From Membranipora membranacea (Eukaryota; Bryozoa; Gymnolaemata; Cheilostomatida; Membraniporidae): 60,000 nucleotides of DNA. The stretch covers positions 20,087,387 through 20,147,386 of the forward strand of contig OU612069.1 of the NCBI GenBank assembly GCA_914767715.1, given 5' to 3'. Every line of letters starts with the position of its first letter. The stretch's first letter is position 1. The notes beneath the pieces were generated by a model. The model saw only the letters and a list, made by a program, of their open reading frames with translations, did no database searches and was not told the origin of the DNA. Made by a program: the position numbers and the translations under genes. Below, piece by piece: positions 11,875-25,834 of this stretch.

Positions 11875-13349
11875 TTATGTAGTATATTGTAATACTAAGC
11901 TTACCCTGAATGGGTGGCTGGTAATCAAATAGACTATAGGAGAGCTGAAGACATTGCTAAGCATCAGCGCTCGAGCAAAGATCACCACTTCTACATATCC
12001 CGTCGATATAAGCTTTCGGGTGAAGGACAGGATAATATTAGCCATCATCAAAGTGATCAATATCCGCCCAGCATCAATGGCAAGCATATACGTATAGTCT
12101 ATAAGTAAATAAATTCAGTTGATGCTGTGAAAATTAGGATTTAAAGAGGCAAACAACTCTCCTCAAATACATAACGGCTCAAAAGTAACACAAACAGTTA
12201 TTTGTTTCATCTTGAACATCTGCGGAGAACAATTTTCAGACTTCAAAGCACGTCTTGTTCCATCGAGATGTTTGCATAAAAATTCAGGATATCTTGTTCG
12301 TATCATCTCTGCCCTTACTGTAGGAATGGTGTTTTTTAAGTTTCAGTGGCTGAGAAATTAAAAAAGGGTGATGGAGCTCATTCAAACAATTCAAAATTTT
12401 AAACAGTAGGGCAAACCGGCTTTACCTAGTTTAAGTGCTCAAACTGTGACGGAATTGCTGATAGAGGCATTTCATTATCAACCACTTTCCCCACACAAAG
12501 TGGTTTGTAATTAAATGCCTATACCAGCTATCCCGCCACAGTTCGAGCGCTAATACTGGACTTTACCTGATGTTTTCGCTGAGTCTTTCTCTTCTCATGT
12601 TCGGACGAGAGGTGACCTTCACCTATGACCTTCTGCCTTAGAATTTTAATCCCTATGAGAGTGTAAGATACGGTGATCACCAGAGCAGAGATAGATAGCT
12701 GGCCATTATTCCATATTTCAGCTCCCAACGTTATAACCAAGCAGGACCTCTTAATCATAAGTAGGTATTCTATCTGGTGTAAACAACCCAGGATAAATAC
12801 AAATACTAGAACAGCAGTCTTCTTCGCTTTGGTATATCGCAACGCCCGTAGGGGGAAATACACCACAACCAATCTTTCCAAGCTAATCAGAACGTTGAGT
12901 AAGGAGCTAGTGTAAAATATGGCATGACCTATGTACCCGAAGACTCTGCAAACCAGATCGTTACCCTCGGCTGTTGGTTGTGAAGATATTATGTAGCCAT
13001 CGAATAGCGGTAGGAAAATAGCTGACAGCAGATCGGTCACGGCTAAGCATGTCAGTTCTATTCGTAGCACTGATCCTGAGTGTTTGCCTTTGCTCCATAC
13101 AATGACAGTGATTATGTTTAGGGCCAGTCCAAGGACTAGGGTAACGAAGCAGTAAATTTTGAAGGCTTGCAGTTGAGCAAACTGTAGGTATTCCTCTTCA
13201 ATCAGCTCATTGAAGGAGCCAGTAGTTCTGTTTTGTAGTGACGATTCCATGTTTCCTTGCAGTGAAGCAAACGGCAGATAATTCTCTTCAATCAAGGAGT
13301 CGTTTAGTAATCCTTGTTGAGTGCTTCTGTTTAGTAGTAACGATTCCAT
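11875..13349 (-). pseudogene. GPCR-like receptor, copy 2 (exon 2 frameshift)
   Basis: Exon 1 (13349-12567) is intact and nearly identical to copy 1; differences include E94 to V at the start of TM2. The donor CAG|GTAAAG is kept. Exon 2 should start at 12098, but between the acceptor and the conserved ATGCTTGCC there are 11 bases instead of 9, because of an extra TA. With the usual acceptor the frame shifts and stops within about 14 codons, so TM6 and TM7 would be lost. The TM6-TM7 frame itself is still open from 12087 to 11875, so the lesion is recent, or an alternative acceptor rescues it. Confidence 0.75.
12427..12557. mobile_element. MITE in the receptor intron, unit 2
   Basis: Same element at the homologous position as in unit 1, with the same flanking TTTACCT repeats, so it was inserted before the units duplicated. 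Confidence 0.85.
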
Positions 13350-14403
13350 ATTTCCTTGTGTCCAATTTCATGTCTACCAATTTGTTAATGAGATATCCCT
13401 GACACTCAAATCCTTTAGCAGTCATAGATATGGAATGATAAAGCCACTATACCTCAAGTTAAGAATACACATTATCATGCAACACAGCCTCACACACAAT
13501 ACGCATGTTGATTACAAATAATGATAAGTATAAGGAAGCAAATATTGTTTCCTCAAAATCATGACATAAAAATACATATTGCCTCCGTGGAATGTATTAG
13601 ACTAGTATCCATCAAAATGCAATTAATGTGTCTTGTGTATATAGGAGACTGGTTTGTAGCTTACTTGGTGCCAGGGTTGTAGACTCTGCCTACTCTGCGC
13701 ATGTGCGAACTGTTGAGGCATACGTTCGTCTCTGCAGCATAGGGCTTGAACTTATTCACCTAGTCTGAGTACCAAAATTTGGAAAACAATGGGAACCCAT
13801 AATTTACAAATATTTGGGCCTAAATTGAACACTGCTTTTGATATCTCATAACCTTGAACCCTGGGAGCTGCCTTTCTTGATGGAAAGCAGTGCCGCCACC
13901 GCTGTGCTGCAGAGATTTTGCTAAATGATAAAGCAGGTATAGAAATTTGATATCAGCTTCAAAAATTTAGAGTTGTCTCCTTAATGTCAATGTATGGATA
14001 ACTCTCCATGTGCATTTACAGCTGCAGATTTTTCGGACAGGTTTTCCCAGCAAAGTATTTGGCAAATTTTTCTTTTATAGAAGCTGTCATTGGACAATAA
14101 GAAATCTATGCACACTCTCGCCATACAGAATTTTGGTTGCTTCAAATGATAGCTTATAAAAAAGTTTGACCAAATAATCTTATGAAAAAAAGTATGCAGT
14201 GTTAAGGCTCCAGGCAGGCAGTGCAGGGAGCCTCGGTAGTCATGTCACCATGTACTATTTTGAGCAGTAAAATTAAAGTGGATATTCTATCTATCTATCT
14301 TTGGCCGTATAATATCAGCACCGCATGAGATAGAGAGATTACCACTAGCTTAAGCTGCTACCCGATAATAGTAGATTACCAGAACAGGCTGTCCATTTTA
14401 GAT

Positions 14404-14709
14404 TTGTGCACACTAGACTCTTTTATCACGAAACTATCTGTAAATCATTTTCTAAAGATTTCTGGAGATGAAAAACATCCACTTTTTAGTAGAGTAAATT
14501 TTAATCTGGAGAAACGATCCTCTCGCCTAAATACGAAGTATAGACCACCTAGATGTCGCACTGTGAAACGTAAACAACAGCTTTTTCCCATTTTTTATGC
14601 GTCTCTCAAACAATTCTTCTTAACACACATTCATTTTTATCATCCTGAAATATTTCTCACTGTGATACAGAATGTGAAATAAAAAACATACATACACACA
14701 TACATACAG
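14404..14709 (+). mobile_element. LINE C-terminal fragment, end of unit 2
   Basis: Homologous to 7570-7875, with the same PRCRTVKRK motif and CATA tail. A stop codon (TAA) follows NVK, where unit 1 reads on. Confidence 0.75.
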
Positions 14710-15704
14710 TATGCCGGATTAAAATTTCATCCTATAATTACCCTGCCTATTATTGTTGTATGTGAGGCTTGTAAAATTTTGTTGGTGAAATGAGAATTGT
14801 CTCCTCTCAAAACGGGGGAGAAAACTCACTTCATCTTGGATACCTTTTTTTCGACAGAGATATTCGCAACTTCATCTATTTGAAGGTCATCGCAATTTGG
14901 CTTGTCAGGTTCAATTTCCTGGTCAGCTACTGTGAATGGCCCACAATAGTCATATCAGGTGGTACTAGACATCCAGTGCACCCGGTTGAGCACAACACCC
15001 AGGACATTGCGATCACGAAAGCCTCAACACTGAGCTATCTCTAATCCCTGAAGGATTCCTAATAAAGAAAATTAACACTGATGGTAAACCCAAGATCAGG
15101 AGAATCTACTGATTTTTATTCCAGAGGAAATATTTTGCTTTCGACAACTGTTGCCAATTTCAAATTTTAGGAAAGAAAACTGAAAATTAAATTATTTGGT
15201 TTAATGTTCACTGATAGTTGGATAAGCAATGAATAAATATTTTGACACAGGGGGGAGGCTCAGACTACCCCCGTGGTAATGATAGCCTATTTTATCAGTA
15301 ATTTACATGCCCGGTTAAGATCATGAGATTCAGTATGACCAAAAACAAATACTACAACACTGCTGAGCCCAGCGAGCTTGCAGGGTATTGATAAGAATTG
15401 ATGCAGTGACTAACATGCCATCGCTTCCATCTTTTTTGTAAAGGTTAAATCAGTTTCTTTTCGTGGCAAGCCATTATCACTGTACCTCTATCAGCTATGG
15501 ATAGCCTCATCACCAGTACAAAGCCTTTATCAATGAATAAGCATGTTATATTTGAATACACATATAATGCCTCCAGTTGAATATGATCAGAATGTAGGCC
15601 TACAACTATTGGGAAAGAGTTTGACCATTTTAATGATCCAGATTACCATAATGATCTTAATTTGCATACCAAAATTGAATTATTGCCAATCATGTTGGAA
15701 AGTG

Positions 15705-16042
15705 TTAGAGGAAGTAGTTAGAAGAAAAATTACTTTTTAATTTACATTACTAGGATTTATAAACTTTCGTGACCTTTTATGTTACACTTTTGCATGGATT
15801 AGTTATCCTAATTAAGATAAATCATTGAAATACTTACATATTGAAGTGCTGGGTATGATTACTGCTCACCAACAGGTTATTATATGCTACACTTGACACG
15901 AATAGAACTAAATATAAAGACTAGAAATGAAAACGTGATAAATTTATGATAATCTCCTACAGTGCTCAAACCCCGTATGTACCTCCAGCTGCACACGCAG
16001 CATGAATCCAATAAATAAGGGGGACAACTCACATAAGGCTTA
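15705..16042. mobile_element. 338-bp insertion unique to unit 3
   Basis: This segment is absent from units 1, 2 and 4. It is flanked by a direct repeat TTGGAAAGTG (15695-15704 and 16043-16052), which looks like a 10-bp target-site duplication. It has no long inverted ends and no coding capacity that I recognise. About 8 bp of host sequence next to the left repeat is missing relative to the other units. Confidence 0.65.
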
Positions 16043-16823
16043 TTGGAAAGTGCATTGCAGGACACAAACAACAGCATTGTCTCACATTGTAAGAATATAT
16101 CCTCTCTGCAAGGATGTATCGTGTCGCCAATTAATTTTTTTTTCAATTTGCAAATAGTGCCATCCCCCTGGCACTGTCCCAACGGTCAAGTGTCACCCGT
16201 TGTGGTGGCAAAAACATTTCACGATGGAACACTTAAAAGTTGCATTAGAAACTTTTGATTGCAAATCAAAAAGTTCTTTGTGTAGTCATGGTAAAAATGA
16301 ACCCTATTTACTGCTGTACTTCTAATACACTTTGATTTTGACGGTTGCAGCAAAATAATACTTAACACAGAAAATAAATATAAATATAATTGAATTGGGA
16401 AGGAAATGACTTGGAAAGGCGAATGAAATGGAAATGAGCTTCTACTAGCATTAACAACGGCTTGGGCAGGTCTTTTTAAAATCCTTAGAATCAATATTCA
16501 CTGTTCGAACGTAAATAATGTGTAATATGTTTTACATCCCGGTGACTCCAACAGGGTAACTCCGAACATAGGCGAAATTGGACCCTATCACATTGATGTA
16601 TTAGTTTTGCCCAGAACATCAAGTGAAGGGATTGCTGGTTTGAATTTGAAAATAATGCGAAAGATATCAATATCCTCAGATTTATGGCTTCGATATCCAT
16701 GGAAAAATGTTGTATCATTGTTCATACCTTCCATTACATTCCAGCTATCGGATCGGATGATCATGGTTAAAGTTCGGATATTATTGCTCTCCCCGACCTT
16801 GCTGACGCTGTTGAAAAGATAAA

Positions 16824-16982
16824 ATGAAGACTACTGTGTCATTCTGTTATACTGTTTTTCTCTCTCTACTAGTCAGGTCAGACGGATGCATTGTCTGCAG
16901 TTCGATTGGCTACAACCACAACATCTGCTACTTTGGAGAAGGAGGTCACTTTAGCTGTCTCTCTAGATGCGGCTGTAGATGA
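16824..16982 (+). CDS. Predicted secreted cysteine-rich peptide, copy 3
   Basis: Identical in amino-acid sequence to copies 1 and 2. It differs only by silent changes (GTT to GTG at Val5, TGT at Cys8). All six mature cysteines and the stop codon are kept. The paired receptor in this unit has lost its splice donor. Confidence 0.55.
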   Translation: MKTTVSFCYTVFLSLLVRSDGCIVCSSIGYNHNICYFGEGGHFSCLSRCGCR

Positions 16983-19024
16983 TTTCTCATGTAGCTGGGA
17001 GTTAGGCAGTTGGCATTTTCCTCCGGTCATACAAGCCCTCAACGATTTGAGGATTGCGATGACATCATTCTGTCAAACACAAAAAGGAGAGATTGTCACA
17101 ATAATTACAGCTATCAAAATCCACATCAAAAGGGGGTGTTCCCTCAGTGCAACTGTAAGCTGGTATTCCCAGATAGATAAGGTTAAACTCTTATAAAATG
17201 GAAATTCCAGTATTGCTTTGTTGGGTGATTGAACCACAAGGAATAAATTAGGTACAGGGATGTTTATTCAGAAAAAGCTTCAGAAAATGTTCAATAGCTT
17301 GCTGCATGAGTCCTTCTGAATGACAACTGTACAATTAACAACAGGAGTTACTTGCACCTCTATTGAAATGTGATTTGACAATGACAATCCCACTAAATTG
17401 TTGTACGCTCCTGCATGATTCCTTCTGCATAATAAAATAATGACCAAGTATCATTGCCCCATTAGGAACTAGTTTCGACTTCGGCTTATAAAATATGGTA
17501 TAAAATAATATGATCACAGAGCCCCCCTCCCCATGGCAAAGACTCAATAGAATGAAGGTATTCTGTATGTGCAACTTTGTTGCGTATGCAGATACAAGAG
17601 ATGCGGTGTATAGTATGATAGCTTCATGCATGTGGACGCTGTCACCAACCACTGCAGCGTGAGCCTTGTTGCTACAAAATAAACTCTTTGCATTTACCCC
17701 TCTAATTTGTGACTATACTACGCTTGCATACCCAAGCTTCACTACCTCACTACTCGAAGAAAAATTATAAAACTGGGACATTGGGAGGAGCAAGATTATC
17801 AAGCAGAGAATAATAAATTATATTTGATTTGAACTTTTGAATGTTCGATTTTCTGAAGCAAAAGGTAATGTTAGCTTGTGAGATTGTCTTCCCTGGGAAG
17901 ACATTGCGTGACAGCCAGCATTTTTATATGTTACCATAATCCTATGTGTCAGTATTGGCAGTTCTAGGAGAGGCAGGGAGCCAATGCCTTTGTTGGGAGC
18001 AGCCCTGTTTCAAGAGTGAAATTTTGCTCCTATACACATTTTGCCGTATATAAACAGCGTGGTACCTAATAATGATACCGTGTTATGTCTGTGTGTGTAT
18101 AAATGTTATTTAATTCTATGTTCTTCACGCTGTTACCTCATCCTCGTCACGGGCTAAGATATAAATATGCAGATATTATCTCCCCTGCAGTTATATGCTG
18201 GTAGGCTCAGCAAGCATGCCAGTTTTAACATAGAACAGTCTGTGTAATGTGTTACCTCATGTCAGTCAACTTATGTATGCAAAATAAACTTAACCCATAT
18301 GCATAGGCCAGGAGTTTGCGGAAGATAAGAATGATAATAATTGACTACGCTTGCAGGGGTATGAGATTGGATGATCTAAAACTCAACAACAGCTCTGTAG
18401 GCGCTAGGCGCTGCTATCTTATAATTTTGAGAAATAATACGGCAAAATTGGCAGGGATAGAGAAATTCTACCCCCCCCCCTCCACAACAAAGCCTGTCAA
18501 CGCCAGTCAGGCTAGAGAAATCAAATTAATAAATAATTTCTGATTTTCTCAATTACCAGAGATTTCAACTGAATTTAGGAGATTGCGTGCAGACTGGCTC
18601 TAATGGTTTGCAATTTTAGGTTGGAGGGACTTTTACCGCATTTCCTATCAAATAAATTCTATGTAACAATCCTACATTACAGACATTGTGACCCAAAGTA
18701 AGCAACATGTAAACATGATATAACACCATACAACGTGTATACAATACTTTCCTAAGTTTCTATGTAACTGATATTTTACTCTCTTCCAAAACAACATTTA
18801 AAGTATACAACATTTAAATAGCCAGCTATAAAAATTTTCTGTGTAGGTTTAAATCTTAATGCAAGAAGTACAAAACTTTCTATCAAATGTTATTCCCTAG
18901 ACCAAGTTTGATCCAGTTTACATGCATTCAAAGTTGCTGCCCCTCCACTAATCACACCGTGGTGGGCCCAGTGGAAGGGAGCCGAATCGAAATGCAGTCA
19001 CGCCAGATCTAACTCGACGTAACC

Positions 19025-20497
19025 TTATGTAGTATATTGTAATACTAAGCTTACCCTGAATGGGTGGCTGGTAATCAAATAGACTATAGGAGAGCTGAAG
19101 ACATTGCTAAGCATCAGCGCTCGAGCAAAGATCACCACTTCTACATATCCCGTCGATATAAGCTTTCGGGTGAAGGACAGGATAATATTAGCCATCATCA
19201 AAGTGATCAATATCCGCCCAGCATCAATGGCAAGCATACGTATAGTCTATAAGTAAATAAATTCAGTTGATGCTGTGAAAATTAGGATTTAAAGAGGCAA
19301 ACAACTCTCCTCAAATACATAACGGCTCAAAAGTAACACAAACAGTTATTTGTTTCATCTTGAACATCTGCGGAGAACAATTTTCAGACTTCAAAGCACG
19401 TCTTGTTCCATCGAGATGTTTGCATAAAAATTCAGGATATCTTGTTCGTATCATCTCTGCCCTTACTGTAGGAATGGTATTTTTTAAGTTTCAGTGGCTG
19501 AGAAATTAAAGAAGGGTGATGGAGCTCATTCAAACAATTCAAAATTTTAAACAGTAGGGCAAACCGGCTTTACCTAGTTTAAGCGCTCAAACTGTGACGG
19601 AATTGCTGATAGAGGCATTTCATTATCAACCACTTTCCCCTCACAAAGTGGTTTGTAATTAAATGCCTATACCAGCTATCCCGCCACAGTTCGAGCGCTA
19701 ATACTGGACTTTAACTGATGTTTTCGCTGAGTCTTTCTCTTCTCATGTTCGGACGAGAGGTGACCTTCACCTATGACCTTCTGCCTTAGAATTTTAATCC
19801 CTATGAGAGTGTAAGATACGGTGATCACCAGAGCAGAGATAGATAGCTGGCCATTATTCCATATTTCAGCTCCCAACGTTATAACCAAGCAGGACCTCTT
19901 AATCATAAGTAGGTATTCTATCTGGTGTAAACAACCCAGGATAAATACAAATACTAGAACAGCAGTCTTTCTCGCTTTGGTATATCGCAACGCCCGTAGG
20001 GGGAAATACACCACAACCAATCTTTCCAAGCTAATCAGAACGTTGAGTAAGGAGCTAGTGTAAAATATGGCGTGACCTATGTACCCGAAGACTCTGCAAA
20101 CCAGATCGTTACCCTCGGCTGTTGGTTGTGAAGATATTATGTAGCCATCGAATAGCGGTAGGAAAATAGCTGACAGCAGATCGGTCACGGCTAAGCATGT
20201 CAGTTCTATTCGTAGCTCTGATCCTGAGTGTTTGCCTTTGCTCCATACAATGACAGTGATTATGTTTAGGGCCAGTCCAAGGACTAGGGTAACGAAGCAG
20301 TAAATTTTGAAGGCTTGCAGTTGAGCAAACTGTAGGTATTCCTCTTCAATCAGCTCATTGAAGGAGCCAGTAGTTCTGTTTTGTAGTGACGATTCCATGT
20401 TTCCTTGCAGTGAAGCAAACGGCAGATAATTCTCTTCAATCAAGGAGTCGTTTAGTAATCCTTGTTGAGTGCTTCTGTTTAGTAGTAACGATTCCAT
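19025..20497 (-). pseudogene. GPCR-like receptor, copy 3 (splice donor lost)
   Basis: Exon 1 (20497-19715) and exon 2 (19246-19025) are both open and in register. The first intron base is changed, however: CATCAG|GTAAAG in copies 1 and 2 is CATCAG|TTAAAG here (+ strand position 19714). Without the donor, translation would run into the MITE and stop after KSSISARTVAG-like sequence, giving a 5-TM product. The left duplicate of the target site (CTAGGTAAAG on the - strand, ~19575) could act as a cryptic donor, but only after that in-frame stop. Other changes from copy 1 are few (for example K176 to R). Confidence 0.75.
19575..19705. mobile_element. MITE in the receptor intron, unit 3
   Basis: Same element and position as in units 1 and 2. 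Its right-hand flank carries the donor mutation of receptor copy 3. Confidence 0.85.
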
Positions 20498-21554
20498 ATT
20501 TCCTTGTGTCCAATTTCATGTCTACCAATTTGTTAATGAGATATCCCTGACACTCAAATCCTTTAGCAGTCATAGATATGGAATGATAAAGCCACTATAC
20601 CTCAAGTTAAGAATACACATTATCATGCAACACAGCCTCACACACAATACGCATGTTGATTACAAATAATGATAAGTATAAGGAAGCAAATATTGTTTCC
20701 TCAAAATCATAAGACATAACAATACATATTGCCTCCGTGGAATGTATTAGACTAGTATCCATCAAAATGCAATTAATGTGTCTTGTGTATATAGGAGACT
20801 GGTTTGTAGCTTACTTGGTGCCAGGGTTGTAGACTCCGCCTACTCCGCGCATGTGCGAACTGTTGAGGCATACGTTCGTCTCTGCAGCATAGGGCTTGAA
20901 CTTATTCACCTAGTCTGAGTACCAAAATTTGGAAAACAATGGGAACCAATAATTTACAAATATTAGGGCCTAAATTGAACACTGCTTTTGATATCTCATA
21001 ACCTTGAACCCTGGGAGCTGCCTTTCTTGATGGAAAGCAGTGCCGCCACCGCTGTGCTGCAGAGATTTTGCTAAATGATAAAGCAGGTATAGAAATTTGA
21101 TATCAGCTTCAAAAATTCAGAGTTGTCTCCTTAATGTCAATGTATGGATAACTCTCCATGTGCATTTACAGCTGCAGATTTTTCGGACAGGTTTTCCCAG
21201 CAAAGTATTTGGTCAAATTTTTCTTTTATAGAAGCTGTCATTGAACAATAAGAAATCTATGCACACTCTCGCCATACAGAATTTTGGTTGCTTCAAATGA
21301 GAGCTTATAAAAAAGTTTGACCAAATAATCTTATGAAAAAAAGTATGCAGTGTTAAGGCTCCAGGCAGGCAGTGCAGGGAGCCTCGGTAGTCATGTCACC
21401 ATGTACTATTTTGAGCAGTAAAATTAAAGTGGATATTCTATCTATCTATCTTTGGCCGTATAATATCAGCACCGCATGAGATAGAGAGATTACCACTAGC
21501 TTAAGCTGCTACCCGATAATAGTAGATTACCAGAACAGGCTGTCCATTTTAGAT

Positions 21555-21860
21555 TTGTGCACACTAGACTCTTTTATCAAGAAACTATCTGTAAATCATT
21601 TTCTAAAGATTTCTGGAGATGAAAAACATCCACTTTTTAGTAGAGTAAATTTTAATCTGGAGAAACGATCCTCTCGCCTAAATACCAAGTATAGACCACC
21701 TAGATGTCGCACTGTGAAACGTAAACAACAGCTTTTTCCCATTTTTTATGCGTCTCTCAAACAATTCTTCTTAACACACATTCATTTTTATCATCCTGAA
21801 ATATTTCTCACTGTGATACAGAACGTGAAATAAAAAACATACATACACACATACATACAG
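21555..21860 (+). mobile_element. LINE C-terminal fragment, end of unit 3
   Basis: Homologous to 7570-7875 and 14404-14709, with the same motifs and CATA tail. No equivalent follows unit 4, where homology ends at 27910. Confidence 0.75.
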
Positions 21861-23630
21861 TATGCCGGATTAAAATTTCATCCTATAATTACCCTGCCTA
21901 TTATTGTTGTATGTGAGGCTTGTAAAATTTTGCTGGTGAAATGAGAATTGTCTCCTCTCAAAACGGGGGAGAAAACTCACTTCATCTTGGATACCTTTTT
22001 TTCGACAGAGATATTCGCAACTTCATCTATTTGAAGGTCATCGCAATTTGGCTTGTCAGGTTCAATTTCCTGGTCAGCTACTGTGAATGGCCCACAATAG
22101 TCATATCAGGTGGTACTAGACATCCAGTGCACCCAGTTGAGCACAACACCCAGGACATTGCGATCACGAAAGCCTCAACACTGAGCTATCTCTAATCCCT
22201 GAAGGATTCCTAATATAGAAAATTAACACTGATGGTAAACCCAAGATCAGGAGAATCTACTGATTTTTATTCCAGAGGAAATATTTTGCTTTCGACAACT
22301 GTTGCCAATTTCAAATTTTAGGAAAGAAAACTGAAAATTAAATTATTTGGTTTATTTTTCACTGATAGTTGGACAAGCAACGAATAAATATTTTGACACA
22401 GGGGGGAGGCTCAAACTACCCCTGTGGTAATGATAGCCTAGTTTATCAGTAATTTACATGCCCGGTTAAGATCATGAGATGCAGTATGACCAAAAACAAA
22501 TACTACAACACTGCTGAGCCCAGCGAGCTTGCAGGGTATTGATAAGAATTGATGCAGTGACTAACATGTCACATTCCATCTTTTTTGTAAAAGTTAAATC
22601 AGTTTCTTTTCGTGGCAAGCCATTATCACTGTACCTCTATCAGCTATGGATAGCCTCATCACCAGTACAAAGCCTTTATCAATGAATACGCAAGTTATAT
22701 TTGAATACACATGTAATGCCTCCAGTTGAATATGATCAGAATGTAGGCCTACAACTATTGGGAAAGAGTTTGACCATTTTAATGATCCAAATTACCATAA
22801 TGATCTTAATTTGCATACCAAAATTGAATTATTGCCAATCATCTTGGATAATTGGAAAGTACATTGCAGGACACAAACAACTGCATTGTCTCACATTGTA
22901 AGGATATATCCTCTCTGCGAGGATGTATCGTGTCGCCAATTAAATTTTTTCTTATTTTGCAAATAGTGCCATCCCCCTGGCACTGTCCCAACGGTCAAGC
23001 GTCACCCGTTGTGGTGGCAAAACCATTTCACGATGGAACACTTAAAAGTTGCATTAGAAACTTTTGATTGCAAATCAAAAAGTTCTTTGTGTAGTTGTGG
23101 TAAAAATGAATCCTATTTACTGCTGTACTTCAAATACACTTTGATTTTGACGGTTGCAGCAAAATAATACTTAACACAGAAAATAAATATAAATATAATT
23201 GAATTGGGAAGGAAATGACTTGGAAAGGCGAATGAAATGGAAATGAGCTTCTACTAGCATTAACAACGGCTTGGGCAGGTCTTTTTAAAATCCTTAGAAT
23301 CAATATTCACTGTCCGAACGTAAATAAAGCGTAATATGTTTTACATCCCGGTGACTCCAACAGGGTAACTCCGAACATAGGCGAAATTGGATCCTATCAC
23401 ATTGATGTATTAGTTTTGCCCAGAACATCAAATGAAGAGATTGCTGGTTTGAATTTGAAATTATGCGAAAGATATCAATATTCTCAGATTTATGGCTTCG
23501 ATATCCATGGAAAAATGTTGTATCATTGTTCATACCTTCCATTACATTCCAGCTATCGGATCGGATGATCATGGTTAAAGTTTGGATATTATTGCTCTCC
23601 CGACCTTGCTGACGCTGTTGAAAAGATAAA

Positions 23631-23789
23631 ATGAAGACTACTGTTTCATTCTGTTATACTGTTTTTCTCTCTCTACTAGTCAGGTCAGACGGATGCATTG
23701 TCTGCAGTTCGATTGGCTACAACCACAACATCTGCTACTTTGGAGAAGGAGGTCACTTTAGCTGTCTCCCTAGATGCGGCTGTAGATGA
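23631..23789 (+). CDS. Predicted secreted cysteine-rich peptide, copy 4
   Basis: Same frame and length as the other copies. There is one replacement, Ser47 to Pro, between the fourth and fifth mature cysteines (CLPRCGC instead of CLSRCGC), plus the silent TGT at Cys8. Cysteine pattern and signal peptide are intact. The change is silent in the overlapping frame that starts near 23695. Confidence 0.55.
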   Translation: MKTTVSFCYTVFLSLLVRSDGCIVCSSIGYNHNICYFGEGGHFSCLPRCGCR

Positions 23790-25834
23790 TTTCTCATGTA
23801 GCTGGGAGTTAGGCAGTTGGCATTTTCCTCCTGTCATACAAGCCCTCAACGATTTGAGGATTGCGATGACATCATTCTGTCAAACACAAAAAGGAGAGAT
23901 TGTCACAATAATTACAGCTATCAAAATCCACATCAAAAGGGGGTGTTCCCTCAGTGCAACTGTAAGCTGGTATTCCCAGATAGATAAGGTTAAACTCTTA
24001 TAAAATGGAAATTCCAGTATTGCTTTGTTGGGTGATTGAACCACAAGGAATAAATTAGGTACAGGGATGTTTATTCAGAAAAAGCTTCAGAAAATGTTCA
24101 ATAGCTTGCTGCATGAGTCCTTCTGAATGACAACTGTACAATTAACAACAGGAGTTACTTGCACCTCTATTGAAATGTGATTTGACAATGACAATCCCAC
24201 TAAATTGTTGTACGCTCCTGCATGATTCCTTCTGCATAATAAAATAATGACCAAGTATCATTGCCCCATTAGGAACTAGTTTCGACTTCGGCTTATAAAA
24301 TATGGTATAAAATAATATGATCACAGAGCCCCCCTCCCCATGGCAAAGACTCAATAGAATGAAGGTATTCTGTATGTGCAACTTTGTTGCGTATGCAGAT
24401 ACAAGAGATGCGGTGTATGGTATGATAGCTTCATGCATGTGGACGCTGTCACCAACCACTGCAGCGTGAGCCTTGTTGCTACAAACTAAACTCTTTGCAT
24501 TTACCCCTCTAATTTGTGACTATACTACGCTTGCATACCCAAGCTTCACTACCTCACTACTCGAAAAAATTTTATAAAACTGGGACATTGGGAGGAGCAA
24601 GATTATCAAGCAGAGAATAATAAATTATATTTGATTTGAGCTTTTGAATGTTCGATTTTCTGAAGCAAAAGGTAATGTTAGCTTGTGAGATTGTCTTCCC
24701 TGGGAAGAGATTGTGTGACAGCCAGCATTTTTATATGTTACCATAATCCTATGTGTCAGTAATGGCAGTTCTAGGAGAGGCAGGGAGGCAATGCCTTTGT
24801 TGGGAGCAGCCCTGTTTCAAGAGTGAAATTTTGCTCCTATACACATTTTGCCGTATATAAACAGCGTGGTATCTAATAATGATACCGTGTTCTGTCTGTG
24901 TGTGTATAAATGTTATATAATTCTATGTTCTTCACGCTGTTACCTCATCCTCGTAACGGGCTAAGATATAAATATGCAGATATTATCTCCCCTGCAGTTA
25001 TATGCTGGTAGGCTCAGCAAGCATGCCAGTTTTAACATAGAACAGTCTGTGTAATGTGTTACCTCATGTCAGTCAACTTATGTATGCAAAATAAACTTAA
25101 CCCATACGCATAGGCCAGGAGTTTGCGGAAGATAAGAATGATAATAATTGACTACGCTTGCAGGGGTATGAGATTGGATGATCTAAAACTCAACAACAGC
25201 TCTGTAGGCTCTAGGCGCTGCTTATCTTATAATTTTGATAAATAATACGGCAAAATTGGCAGGGGTAGAGAAATTCTAACCCCCCCCCCCCCCTTCACAA
25301 CAAAGCCTGTCAACGCAGGCTAGAGAAATCAAATTACTAAACTATTTCTGATTTTCTCAATTACCAGAGATTTCAACTGAATTTAGGAGATTGCGTGCAG
25401 ACTGGCTCTAATGGTTTGCAATTTTAGGTTGGAGGGACTTTTACCGCATTTCCTATCAAATAAATTCCACGTAGCAATCCTACATAACAGACATTGTGAC
25501 CCATAGTAAGCAACATGAAAACATGATATAACACCATACAACGTGTATACAATACTTTCCTAAGTTACTATGTAACTGTTTTTTACTCTCTTCCAAAACC
25601 AATACATGACAAGTATACAACATTTAAATAGCCAGCTATGAAAGTTTTCTGTGTAGGTTTAAATCTTAATGCAAGAAGTACAAAACTTTCTATCAAATGT
25701 TATTCCCTAGACCAAGTTTGATCCAGTTTACATGCATTCAAAGTTGCTGCCCCTCCACTTATCACGCCGTGGTGGGCCCAGTGGATGGGAGCCGAACCGA
25801 AATGCAGTCAGGCCAGATCTAACTCGACGTAACC

